Shown here: in pieces, positions 27,054 through 35,720 of the stretch
How the letters are laid out: the number at the start of each line of letters is the position of its first letter
Position numbering within the stretch: the stretch's first letter is position 1
NCBI RefSeq assembly: GCF_029051685.1
Contig: NZ_JAACFT010000052.1
Location: 1-43,505, forward strand
Reading direction: 5' to 3'
DNA from: Bradyrhizobium sp. CSA207
GTDB lineage: Bacteria > Pseudomonadota > Alphaproteobacteria > Rhizobiales > Xanthobacteraceae
DNA length: 43,505 nucleotides
Notes under the pieces: generated by a model
The model's database searches: none
What the model saw: the letters and a program-made list of their open reading frames with translations, nothing else
Told to the model about the DNA's origin: nothing
Program-made: the position numbers and the translations under genes

Positions 27054-28061
27054 ATGAACAACCACCAGGCAAGCCGGCTCGGCCGGATGGAGTCTGAGGC
27101 TATGAGCGTCTTTCGCGGACCTGATCACATCCGCCGGGTCGCCTGTCTTGGGACGGGACTGATCGGCGGCGGGTTTGTCGCACTCTTTCTCGCGCGCGGG
27201 CTCGACGTGATTGTATGGGACCCAGCGCCAGAAGCTAAGAGGCGGCTCGATGAACTTCTTACGACGGCCTGGCCGACCTTGGAGCGCCTCGGCGCGCGCG
27301 CCGAGGATCGCGGCAGCTTGAGCTGGGCGAGGACCGCGTTAGAGGCGGTCACGACGGCAGATTTCGTGCAAGAGAGTGCCCCCGAGCGGATCGAACTGAA
27401 GCGAAATCTCTATGCGGAGATTGAACTCCATGTGCCGACTGATGTGGTCATCGCCACTTCCAGCTCCGGGTTCACTATCACCGAGCTTCAAGCCGACAGG
27501 TCGCCATCTCCGCGTCTAGTCGTGGGGCACCCGTTCAACCCGCCTTATCTGATTCCTCTCGTGGAGGTTGCCGGTGCACCCTATACCAGTGGAGAGGCGC
27601 TCGCCGCGGCGGAGGCGTTCTATGAGTCGATCGGAAAGGTCGTTATCCGCATGGATCACGAGATACCAGGCTTTATCGCAAATCATCTGCAGGCCGCGCT
27701 GGAGCGCGAGGCTATGCACCTCGTGGCTGAAGGCCACGCGACGCCCCAGCAGATCGATGCTGCAATCGTTCAGGCTCTCGCCCCACGTTGGACGGCGATC
27801 GGGCCTTGCATGGTGCGCCACATGGCGACTGTCGCTGGCATCGGCGCCTATTTCGAGCGCTTCCATCTCGGCAGCGAGCGGTTTCTTTCCCACGTTGAGC
27901 CACCAAAGTTCACGCCTGAGCTTATTCAAGCAATGGAAGAGGGCTGCCGCGCGATGTCAGCTGACCGCGACAAAGCCGCTCTCGCCTCGGCGCGGGACCG
28001 CATGGTGATCGAGACACTCCTTGCTCAGCGCCGTGCGGGCCTTTCGGGACACGGCATCTAA
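27054..28061 (+). CDS. cdhA: L-carnitine 3-dehydrogenase-like 3-hydroxyacyl-CoA dehydrogenase family protein
   Basis: A 335-residue NAD-dependent dehydrogenase with the Rossmann motif GTGLIGGG (33-40). The family's catalytic region has the S-S-S-G segment (135-139) and HPFNPPYLIPLVEV with H159. The QESAPERIELKRNLY block is shared with known L-carnitine dehydrogenases, which oxidise carnitine to 3-dehydrocarnitine. The C-terminal domain is complete. The start at 27054 (MNNHQAS) has GAGAGGA eight bases upstream; a second ATG at 27102 (MSVFRGPDH) is possible. The thioesterase before it and the BKACE gene after it support the carnitine assignment over a beta-oxidation role. Confidence 0.82.
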   Translation: MNNHQASRLGRMESEAMSVFRGPDHIRRVACLGTGLIGGGFVALFLARGLDVIVWDPAPEAKRRLDELLTTAWPTLERLGARAEDRGSLSWARTALEAVTTADFVQESAPERIELKRNLYAEIELHVPTDVVIATSSSGFTITELQADRSPSPRLVVGHPFNPPYLIPLVEVAGAPYTSGEALAAAEAFYESIGKVVIRMDHEIPGFIANHLQAALEREAMHLVAEGHATPQQIDAAIVQALAPRWTAIGPCMVRHMATVAGIGAYFERFHLGSERFLSHVEPPKFTPELIQAMEEGCRAMSADRDKAALASARDRMVIETLLAQRRAGLSGHGI

Positions 28062-28245
28062 ACGAACGCCCGCGAAAATGGCTTTTATTCCGAAAGGTGG
28101 TCGTGACCACGCCGTAACGGCGACAATAGCACACTCGTGCATTCGACGCGTTCGCTACCGCTGGTGATAGCAAGGACGTCGCACCATTTACTCGTCCAAC
28201 GCCGTCTGTGGCTCGGCCCTCAGGGTCTTAACATAGGAGTTCTTG

Positions 28246-29130
28246 ATGTCCCAGAAAGTCATCATCACGTGTGCGGTGACCGGTGGAAATGTTGCGGTCC
28301 TTGCGAAGCATCCAAACATTCCAAAGACGCCGTGGCAGATTGCGGATGCAGCGTTAGAGGCTGCGAAAGCCGGGGCTGCGGTCGTCCACATTCACGTTCG
28401 CGATCCGGACACAGGACTCCCATCGAACCGATTTGAACTCTATGAACAGGTCGTCAAGAGGCTTCGGGACGCGTCCACCGATGTCATCATCAACTTGACC
28501 TGTGGAATGGACGGCGAACTGGTACTCGATTCCGTCGACCCGATAAAGATCGGCACCGCAACCACACTTAAGAATCCTATGGGGCGCTGTCTCCATACCG
28601 TCAAACTGCAACCGGAGCTTAGCAGCTTAGATTGCGGCACGATGGCGTTCGGGGAACAGATTTTTGTTGCGCGTATGTCGGATCTGCGCGAGCTTGCGAA
28701 GTTGATGCGGGAAGCCGGAGTCAAGCCAGAGCTTGAGTGCTTCGATCTAGGTCACATTGAGACTGCCAAAAAGCTCATATCAGAACATATAATCGAGGCT
28801 CCCCCCATTTTCCAATTCTGCCTCGGCACTCCCAATGGTGCTCCCGCTGTTCCCGTTGCTCTGCAGGCCATGCGAGAGCTTCTGCCTTCAGCGGCGGTCT
28901 GGGGTGGATTCGGCTGCGGTGCCGACGAAATGCCAATGGTCGAACAGTTAGTGGCATTGGGCGGACATGTCCGCGTAGGATTGGAAGACAATATCTATCT
29001 GCGGCGTGGCGTGCTAGCAACCAACGCCGAGCTCGTCAACAATGCTGTTGGGATCATTGAGCGTATGGGCGCGAGCGTCGCCACACCTGTCGAAGCGAGG
29101 GCAATTCTCGGGGTCGAAAAGCGGGGATAA
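28246..29130 (+). CDS. cdhB: BKACE-family beta-keto acid cleavage enzyme (dehydrocarnitine cleavage)
   Basis: A 294-residue TIM-barrel enzyme of the former DUF849 family. It opens KVIITCAVTGG and has the zinc-binding VVHIHVRDPDTG (H48, H50), with later conserved segments NLTCGM, FDLGHIET and GLEDNIYLRRG. BKACE proteins condense a beta-keto acid with acetyl-CoA to give acetoacetate and a new CoA ester. With 3-dehydrocarnitine the products are acetoacetate and betainyl-CoA, the substrate of the thioesterase upstream. The ATG at 28246 has TAGGAG at ideal distance. It lies 185 bp after the dehydrogenase and is the last gene before the IS cluster. Confidence 0.85.
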   Translation: MSQKVIITCAVTGGNVAVLAKHPNIPKTPWQIADAALEAAKAGAAVVHIHVRDPDTGLPSNRFELYEQVVKRLRDASTDVIINLTCGMDGELVLDSVDPIKIGTATTLKNPMGRCLHTVKLQPELSSLDCGTMAFGEQIFVARMSDLRELAKLMREAGVKPELECFDLGHIETAKKLISEHIIEAPPIFQFCLGTPNGAPAVPVALQAMRELLPSAAVWGGFGCGADEMPMVEQLVALGGHVRVGLEDNIYLRRGVLATNAELVNNAVGIIERMGASVATPVEARAILGVEKRG

Positions 29131-29473
29131 TTGCTATCGCATCCAGCGTGGGACCGCGCCGGGCCGGCGTCCACCTGAATGAACGAACTCAATAAGCATC
29201 GTCGTCGGGAGGAGCGCAATATGCGTCATGCGTCTGTCTTGAACCGCGCCACAACGTCCGGCCTACCGTGGACCTCACGAGCGGATGTCCAGGCAGGTCA
29301 ATGAGGGGCGCCTCGGCTGGATGCGAGGTCGTGTAGCGCGGCAAACTGAATGAGAGGCGCACTTCCATCCTGGCTGTCGCGCTGCAAGAGCCACTTGGCA
29401 GACACCAGCGGTCTCTCGGATGCGTGCCGATAGTCTCTTCACCTAAAATCCCGAGATCAAATACGATGCGCTG
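29131..29473. other. 343-bp gap ending at the IS630 boundary
   Basis: A GGGAGGAG followed by ATGCGTCATGCG at about 29209-29235 looks like a translation start, but its frame closes after some 27 codons. It may be the beginning of a gene lost to the IS630 insertion. Positions 29362-29387 repeat almost exactly at 38725-38750. Confidence 0.35.
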
Positions 29474-29475
29474 CT

Positions 29476-30161
29476 AGTCGTCTCGTCATAGAGGTTTTGA
29501 CTATTTGCCGGCGACCTGATGCAGCAGCAGGTTTTGGATAGGCACGGCCCATTTTGGCGCGGGCCCTTTCGGTTGTGAACATCCACTTGATGCGGGCACG
29601 GTTCGCATTGCGCTGTTTTTCCCAGGCGGCGGTCTCGGTGACGAGGCGCATGTAGCTGTCGATGCGGCGATCGAGACATTGGCGGGCCAGGACGCCAATT
29701 TCGATTTCGACCATGTTCAGCCAGCTGGCGTGCTTAGGAACGTAGTGGAACTGCAATCGACGCAGCACGCGTCGGGCTTCATCAGCCGGGAAGGTCTGAT
29801 AGAGCGCGCCGGCTGAATGAGTCGACAAATTGTCGAGCACCACGCGAATGCGTTCCGCCTTGGGATAATGAACGTCGGTGAGCTCGCGCATGCAGGCGGC
29901 GAAGTCCTCCGCGGCGCGCCGCTCGGTGACCTTCACCTTGCGCCAGGGCGGTTCACGTCGATGAACACGAACAGGTTCGCAGTGCCGTTGCGTCGGTACT
30001 CGCAATTGTAGCGCTCGATCTGGCCCGGCTTGGGCGGGATCGGCTGGCGCACCTCGCCGATGAGCTGGATCGGGCGCTCGTCGAAGCAGACTACCGGCCG
30101 CTTCGGGTCGGGCGCTTCGGCATAGAGATCGAGCACGTCCTCCGTGCGGGCGACGTAATCC
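29476..30161 (-). pseudogene. IS630-family transposase copy 1, catalytic and C-terminal part
   Basis: Reading leftward from 30161, the DDE domain continues from the N-terminal fragment at 31685-31790. VCFDERPIQL carries the first aspartate, VVLDNLSTH the second and ASWLNMVEIEIG the glutamate. One frameshift near 29945 separates IDVNRP from WRKVKVTERR. The element ends near a CTAG at 29474-29477, the preferred IS630 target. A 1.5-kb IS5-type element cuts the gene at 30161/31685, within the codons for DADYVAR. The gene is therefore dead three ways: insertion, frameshift and a missing N-terminus. Confidence 0.8.
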
Positions 30162-31684
30162 GTCGTCCGTGAAGAATTCCGAAGCCGTTGATTTGGAATC
30201 CGGAAACGGCATTTTGCCGTAACTGGATTTGCCGGAAAACAGGCCTTTGGAGCGGGATTCCTTGCAAACTTAATTTGTGATTCACTCGCCTGGGACTGTT
30301 TTGGCGGGGGGATCAGATGCGGCCACGGGAGCAGAGCGAGACGGGAGAGCAGGACCTTTTCCGGTCCCGGCTCGATCAGATCATCGACATGAAACATCCG
30401 CTGGTGGCGCTGGGGCGGACGGTGGATTGGGGGTTCCTGGAGGAGCGTTTCGGGGAGGTTTACACCGATGATCCCGGCCGACCGCCGCTGCCGACGCGTT
30501 TGATGGCGGGGCTGGCGATCCTCAAGCACACCTACGACCTCTCCGATGAAGTGCTGTGCGAGCGGTGGGTCGAGAACCCCTATTACCAATACTTCTGTGG
30601 CGAGGAGTTTTTCCAGCACCGGCTGGTGTTCGATCGCTCGTCGCTGACGCGCTGGCGCAACCGGATGGGTGAGGAGCGGTTGCAAGCGCTGGTCCAGGAG
30701 AGCCTGTCGGTTGCCACCAAAACCAAGGCGATCAAGCCGTCCGAGCTGTCGCGGGTGATCGTCGACACCACGGTTCAGCCCAAGAATGTGACGTTCCCCA
30801 CCGATGCGAAGCTTCTGAACCGGGCGCGCGAGAAGCTGGTGCGGCTGGCGCAGCGCCATCGGGTGAGTTTGCGTCAATCCTATGCGCGGGTGGGCAAGTT
30901 CGCCCTGATCCGGCATCAGCGCTATGCCCACGCCAAGCAGTTCAAGCGCGCCAACCGGGCGCTCAAGACGCTGCGAACCTATCTCGGCCGCGTCATCCGC
31001 GACATCGCCCGCAAGATCGATGGTAACAGCGGACTCGAAGCGGCGTTCGCAAAGCTGCTGGCGCTGGCGCGGCGCGTGCGCGAGCAGCAGCAACGTCAAC
31101 GCGGGCCGAAGGTCTATTCCCTTCACGCGCCGGAGGTCGAATGCATCGGCAAAGGCAAGGCCCATCGGCCTTACGAGTTCGGCGTCAAAGTCTCCGTTGC
31201 GACCACGATCGGCCACGCCAAGGGCGGCCAGTTCGTCACCCATGTGAAGTCTCTGCCCGGCAATCCCTATGACGGTCACACGCTGGCCACCGTGATCCCG
31301 GACATGGAGGCGCTCATCGGCAACACCATCGCCCGCATCCTCGCCGACAGGGGATATCGCGGCCACAATGCGCCGCCCGATCACAAGCTCAGGGTCTTCA
31401 TCTCCGGCCAGAAGCGAGGGGTGACGCCCAAGATCAAGCGTGAACTGCGCCGCAGGTCGGCCGGTCGAGCCCGTCATCGGCCATCTCAAAGCCGAGCACC
31501 GCATGGGCCGCAATTATCTCTGGTTCCGTCGCGGCGACGCAGCCAACGCCGTCCTCGCCGCCGCCGGCTACAACTTCCGCCGCCTCATCCGCTGGCTCAG
31601 CATCTTGTTGCGCCAAATCCTGACCGCACTCTTCCCCGGACCTTCGTTCAATCCAGTCTGAGATCGGAGTTCTTCACGGACGAC
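30162..31684 (+). mobile_element. IS5-type insertion sequence nested in IS630, with TAATCC target duplication
   Basis: A 1523-bp element bounded by inverted repeats. GTCGTCCGTGAAGAATTCCGA at 30162-30182 matches the reverse complement of the right end (31664-31684) at 20 of 21 bases. Directly outside both ends is the six-base string TAATCC (30156-30161 and 31685-31690), a perfect target duplication. Removing the element plus one TAATCC restores an open IS630 reading frame, so the insertion is exact and comparatively recent. Confidence 0.88.
30317..31661 (+). pseudogene. IS5-family transposase with one frameshift
   Basis: The protein starts MRPREQSETGEQDLFRSRLD and has a DUF772-type N-terminal domain (RLMAGLAILKHTYDLSDEV). 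The DDE region contains VIVDTTVQPKN and LADRGYRGHN. Near 31460 one extra G shifts the frame. The true C-terminus, VEPVIGHLKAEHRMGRN with the catalytic glutamate, continues in the neighbouring frame to 31661. In the original frame the protein runs into an Arg/Pro/Ser-rich nonsense tail. A single-base error or a recent mutation explains it. Programmed frameshifting this late would be unusual. Confidence 0.8.
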
Positions 31685-31790
31685 TAATCCGCATCGACCT
31701 GGGGAACGCACCACATGTCCTTGCGCCACGGCTTGAGATCGTTCTCGGCCAGGCGCCGGCGCACGGTCTCGCGCGACAGGCTCTCGTGCG
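31685..31790 (-). pseudogene. IS630-family transposase copy 1, N-terminal-side fragment
   Basis: The minus strand encodes HESLSRETVRRRLAEN and then LKPWRKDMWCVPQVDAD, the helix-turn-helix end and linker of an IS630 transposase. It joins the catalytic part at 30161 once the IS5-type element is removed. At about 31790 it abuts, without its own N-terminus, the tail of a tyrosine recombinase. Confidence 0.75.
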
Positions 31791-31847
31791 CCCTGCGTGT
31801 TTCCAGAACGTCTGCAGCGCATCGCGCTTCATCTGCAGGTTTCGTCG
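31791..31847 (-). pseudogene. Tyrosine recombinase, C-terminal tail (split by IS21)
   Basis: The minus strand reads NLQMKRDALQTFWKHAG, the C-terminal helix region that follows the catalytic tyrosine in rhizobial tyrosine recombinases. It continues the gene piece at 36489-36785 across the 4.6-kb IS21 element. One extra A near 31842 shifts the frame. Beyond 31790 the gene is replaced by IS630 sequence. Confidence 0.7.
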
Positions 31848-31984
31848 CCCGGTCGGTCGGTCAAACTCCCCCAGGTATGGTCACCTGGAACTCCCCCACC
31901 TGACCGCCGGTAAAGCTGCAGAACAGCGGCCGGTCAAGCAGGACGTCTATTTTCGTTCCCTTCAACCGAGAAGGGGATGGGGAG

Positions 31985-33676
31985 TTGAACGTCTTGAAAC
32001 CACAGCTGCAAAGCACTGTATTTACGTTACTTGATCGTCAGACCAGCCAGCGTCAGATCCAGAAGCTGACGGGGGTGGACCGCAAGACGATCCGCCGGTA
32101 CCGGACGCTGCTGGCTGCTGCGGAGGCAAACTCCCCCGGGGTGACCACCGGCTCGCAGGATGGGGAAAACCAAATTCCCCCACCCGACCACCGGCTATTG
32201 AGGTGTCGGGGACGGCGCTCACCAGCGGCTCGGCCTGCGAACCGCATCGGACGTGGATTGAACAGTAGGTCCGCCTGAAGCGGAACGCGCAGGCGGTTTA
32301 TCAGGATTTGGTCGATCAGTATGGCTTTGCGGCCAGCTACGAGAGCGTCAAGCGGTTTGTCCGCACGTTGCGGCACACCGATCCTCATCAGTTTGATCGT
32401 CTTGAGTTCCTCCCCGGCGAGGAGGCCCAGGTCGACTATGGCGAGGGCGCGCTGACGGTTGATCCGAACAGCGGCCGCTACCGCCGTCCACGGCTGTTTG
32501 TGATGACGCTGCGTTACTCGCGGCGCAGCTTCCGGCGGGTGGTCTGGAAATCCAGCTAGCAAGTTTGGGCGCAGCTTCATGAAGAGGCGTTCCGGTATTT
32601 TGGTGGAGTCCCGAGTTACATCGTGCTGGACAATTTGAAGGAAGGCGTCCTCAAGCCCGACCTGTACGAGCCGGAACTCAATCCGATTTACGGCGCGATG
32701 CTCGCTCATTATGGGGTTGTCGCCTATCCCGCCCGCGTGGCTGACCCCAACCGGAAAGGAAGCGTCGAGAATGCGATCCAACATACTCAGGGCACCGCGC
32801 TGGCCGGACGGCGCTTCGAGACGCTGGAAGCCCAGAACGAGTTTTTGAGGCATTGGGAGGAGAACTGGGCTTCCAAACGCATCCACGGCCGCACGCGCCG
32901 AGGCGATGTTCCAGGAAGAGAAGCCGCACCTGCGGCCGTTGCCTGTCGCTGCCTTCCGCATCTTCACCGAGGTTGTCCGGACCGTCTGCGACGATACCAC
33001 CGTGCGCGTCGATAGTAGCTATTACGCTGCGCGGCCCGCGCCCATTGGCAGCCAGGTCGTGGTGCGGATCTACACCTCGACGATCGAGATCCGTGACCAC
33101 CGCACCCAGGCGCTGCTGCGCATTCATTCCCGGATGGCGCGCCCCGGTTCGGTCGTCCTGCCGAACAACGAACGCCCGTTCAATCCGTCGCGGCAAACCG
33201 CCTTCCTGCTGTCGAGCGCCGGCAGCATCGGCCCGCAAACCAAGGCGCTGTGCCAGCAGATGTTCGACACCGAAGGCCGGGTCGGACAACGCGCGATGTG
33301 GGGCATTGTCGGGCTGAGCCGGAAGTATCCTGCCCGGCTGGTCGAACAGGCCGGCGCTCACGCCATCGGCAACCGCATTTACCGTTACAAGCACGTGCGC
33401 GCGACCGTCCAGCGGTTGTTCGAACAGGCGCTCGAGCAGGTTACGGCAGCGCCACAGCTTGCGTTGCCGCTCACGCAGGATCATCCGCTGATCCGTCCCG
33501 CCGCGGAATACGGTGAACTGTTCAGCCGCGCTGCCGCGGCAACGATGGCCTGCGAGAACAGCGACGACGTCGCCACCGCAATCCGCGCTCGTGGCGCCTG
33601 CGCAACCCCGGCCAGCTCCGGCGCCACGAGCGCTCCCGCGGCTTCTCACCCCCTAACCGGAGACCCAATCACATGA
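31985..33676 (+). pseudogene. istA: IS21 element 1 transposase IstA, multiply disrupted
   Basis: It starts TTG at 31985, preceded by GGGGAG. The helix-turn-helix SQRQIQKLTGVDRKTIRRYR is intact. A frameshift lies between about 32130 and 32260, nonsense codons (TAG) are at 32266 and 32557, and a second frameshift lies near 32900. Between them the DDE domain is recognisable: EEAQVDYGEGAL, SYIVLDNLKEGVLKPD and RKGSVENAIQHTQ. The C-terminal domain (33000-33676) is open. Four lesions make the gene nonfunctional; the element could only move with IstA supplied elsewhere. Confidence 0.85.
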
Positions 33677-33696
33677 CGATGACCATGCCGGAAACA
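33673..33696 (+). pseudogene. istB: IS21 element 1 IstB, first codons
   Basis: ATG at 33673 overlaps the istA stop and gives MTMTMPET before the sequence changes to IS21 element 2 at about 33697. The rest of the gene resumes at 35721. Some 30 N-terminal codons seem to be missing relative to the usual IstB length. Confidence 0.6.
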
Positions 33697-34015
33697 TGAG
33701 CTTTCAGCCAGGCACCCTGCGCCAGCTGCGGGTGTTGCGCCGGTCAAGACCGCGGCGGGACGCGAAGTCGACATCTTCGATGCAGGCATCGACGAAGCGC
33801 AGCTTGGCTGCGGCCAGTCGGTTGGTCAGGCGCCGGTCGGCGCGCATGGCGGCTTCGCGATCGAGCATCAAGCCGAGCCACTCGTCGCGGCTGAGATCGG
33901 CGGCATTGTCCTGTTCGGCCAATTGCCGATAGGCAGCCGCCATTCCGGCAAGGCCAAGGGCCTGCATCTGGTCGAGGGTCGGGTGGGTCAGCATCACGAT
34001 CTTCCTTTGCTTCAT
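33697..34015 (-). pseudogene. istB: IS21 element 2 IstB, truncated N-terminal part
   Basis: The frame starts MKQRKIVMLTHPTLDQMQAL; the second methionine of MLTHPTLDQ is an alternative start. It runs through AAAKLRFVDACIEDVDFASR. After RRNT a one-base loss shifts the frame, and AQGAWLKAH is still readable beyond it. The gene is then cut at the junction near 33697, before the Walker A motif. It overlaps the istA stop by ATGA, the usual coupling in IS21. Confidence 0.78.
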
Positions 34016-35562
34016 TGATAATAGGCGCCGCCACGGATGTTGGTGTGTGAGGGCGTGGCTTTAATGGGCTCGGCGGCAGGGTTCGCGCGGTCGAGCCCGG
34101 ATTTGAGGATGGCGCTCACCGAGGAGTAATTGATCGCGTTGATGGCGAGCGCCCTCTCACAAGCCGCTTCCAGCCGATCGCGCTCGTAGCGCCGCGCCAG
34201 GGCGATGATCCCCATGGCGGAACGATAACCTTGCTCGGGATGCGGGCGCTCACGCATCATCCGCTCGACCAAAATGGCGGCGTTGACGCCGATCCGCCCC
34301 GCCATCTTGATCAGGCTCGCCGGCGTCATATTGGCGTAACGCTGGTGGGCCTTGGGCATGTGCTCGTTCACGGTGACATGGCCGCCACGCTGAGAGCGGC
34401 GCACATGGCTCGCGACACGCGTGTGATCCTGGAATATCTCGACAGCCCGATAGGTGAGCCGGACGTCCACCTGGCGGCCGATCAGCCGGTGCGGCGCCGA
34501 GTAAAAGGTCTTGTCGACTTCAACATGATAGTCCGGGTGCACCTTGGCGGTTTTCCACTCGGCGTATTCGAATGGCTCGCTTGGCAGCGGCGCCAGCGCG
34601 GTGCGCTCGATCTCCTCGAACAACTGCCGGCGGGATTTGCCAACATGGCGCATCGGCCGATCGTTCAGATCCTCCAGCAACTCGCCGATTGCAGTATTGA
34701 GATCGGTCAGGTTGAAGAACCGCCGATGGCGCAGCCGGGCCAGAATCCAGCGCTCGACAATCAGCACCGCGCCTTCAACCTTGCCCTTGTCGCGCGGCTT
34801 GCGACTGCGGGTCGGCAAAATCGTCGTGTCGTAGTGCTCGGCCATGGCGGCAAAGGTTTGGTTGAGCGTCGGCTCGAACCACAACGCCTTGACGACCCCG
34901 GCCTTCAAGTTGTCGCACACGATCGCCTTGGGAACTCCGCCGAAGTACGACAGGGCACAGGTCTGGCCTTCGATCCAATCTGGAAGTCGCTGACCGAAGC
35001 TCCCCATAGCGAAGGTCAGCGACGAGGCTCCAAGTACCGCGACAAATATCTGCGCCTGACGGATCTCACCGGTTTGCGGATCGATCACCTCCAGCGTCGG
35101 GCCGGCATAGTCGGTCTGCATCACCGCACCCGCCGCGTGGCGGTGGCGGAAGGTTGGGTTCGCTCGGCGCCGATAAGCGTCAAATTTCTCGCAGAACCAG
35201 GTGTACCCATAGCCGTCCGGATGGGCCGTCCGGTATTCCTGCCAAAGCAGCGTGAGCGTCACGCCCTTGCGCTTGAGCTCCTGCGCCACCCGCGGCCACT
35301 CAGGTTCGCTCAGGTCCTGCGGGGGCCGTCCGACCCGCCGGAACAAGGCCCGCTGTAACGCCGCCTCGCTCTCGTAAATCGGCGGCAGCGGCCAGCTCAA
35401 GCCCGCTTCACGCGCCCGCAGCAGATAGGTGGCAACCGAGGTCTTGCTGATCTGCAGCCGTTCCGAGATCGCCCGAACCGACAGGCCCTGCTCGTACGTT
35501 AGCCTAAGGATCGATCGTAGGTCTTTCACAGTGGTTCGTTTCGCTTGCTTCCGTCTCGGCAT
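34012..35562 (-). CDS. istA: IS21 element 2 transposase IstA
   Basis: A 516-residue IS21-family DDE transposase that looks intact. It has an N-terminal helix-turn-helix (LSVRAISERLQISKTSVATYL). The integrase core has aspartates in MQTDYAGPTLEV and IVCDNLKAGVVK and the glutamate in KGKVEGAVLIVERW. The C-terminal beta-barrel domain is complete. The start at 35562 (MPRRKQAKRT) has GAGAGGGG just upstream, although the frame stays open 20 codons further. Its partner istB is truncated, so the element cannot transpose on its own unless another IstB helps. Confidence 0.88.
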   Translation of the reverse strand: MPRRKQAKRTTVKDLRSILRLTYEQGLSVRAISERLQISKTSVATYLLRAREAGLSWPLPPIYESEAALQRALFRRVGRPPQDLSEPEWPRVAQELKRKGVTLTLLWQEYRTAHPDGYGYTWFCEKFDAYRRRANPTFRHRHAAGAVMQTDYAGPTLEVIDPQTGEIRQAQIFVAVLGASSLTFAMGSFGQRLPDWIEGQTCALSYFGGVPKAIVCDNLKAGVVKALWFEPTLNQTFAAMAEHYDTTILPTRSRKPRDKGKVEGAVLIVERWILARLRHRRFFNLTDLNTAIGELLEDLNDRPMRHVGKSRRQLFEEIERTALAPLPSEPFEYAEWKTAKVHPDYHVEVDKTFYSAPHRLIGRQVDVRLTYRAVEIFQDHTRVASHVRRSQRGGHVTVNEHMPKAHQRYANMTPASLIKMAGRIGVNAAILVERMMRERPHPEQGYRSAMGIIALARRYERDRLEAACERALAINAINYSSVSAILKSGLDRANPAAEPIKATPSHTNIRGGAYYQ

Positions 35563-35629
35563 TGCCCCTCTCAAACTCAGCTTGAGAGGGAACATTGCCT
35601 GAACGGCGCTCCCGAAAACCACCCCGCAA

Positions 35630-35720
35630 CTGTCCGCGATTTAGCGGAATCCCTGTCCCGGAATTACTGAAATCGCTGTCCGCGAATTACCGAAATCGGT
35701 GTCCTGGAATTTCCGAAACA
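35630..35720. repeat. Four tandem 23-bp repeats at the right end of IS21 element 2
   Basis: Four imperfect copies start at 35630, 35653, 35676 and 35699, exactly 23 bp apart, each of the form (C/G)TGTCC-GGAATT-C-GAAATCG. They lie between istA and the outer end. Multiple terminal repeats of this kind are the transposase-binding sites described for IS21 elements. Confidence 0.8.

Larger units (their letters stand above)
33697..35720 (-). mobile_element. IS21-family element 2, nested in istB of element 1, left end deleted
   Basis: The element lies in the opposite orientation to its host. Its right end (istA-proximal) keeps a set of four 23-bp repeats ending near 35720. Its left end is missing: istB stops after about 105 codons, directly abutting element 1 istB. 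GAAACA occurs on both edges (33691-33696 and 35715-35720) and could be either a target duplication or part of the terminus. Confidence 0.72.

Noticed and set aside
26205..29495. Similar minus-strand peptide TRRLAAHR at the ABC ATPase end and at the IS630 edge
   Set aside because: The nucleotide match is only about 14 of 20 and one site is inside a conserved ATPase gene. Judged to be chance.
29933..31513. 526-codon minus-strand frame spanning the IS5-type element
   Set aside because: Only its last part (below 30161) is IS630 coding. The rest is antisense to the IS5-type transposase and crosses the insertion boundary.
34231..35358. 375-codon plus-strand frame antisense to istA of IS21 element 2
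   Set aside because: It mirrors a well-conserved transposase and has no recognisable domain.
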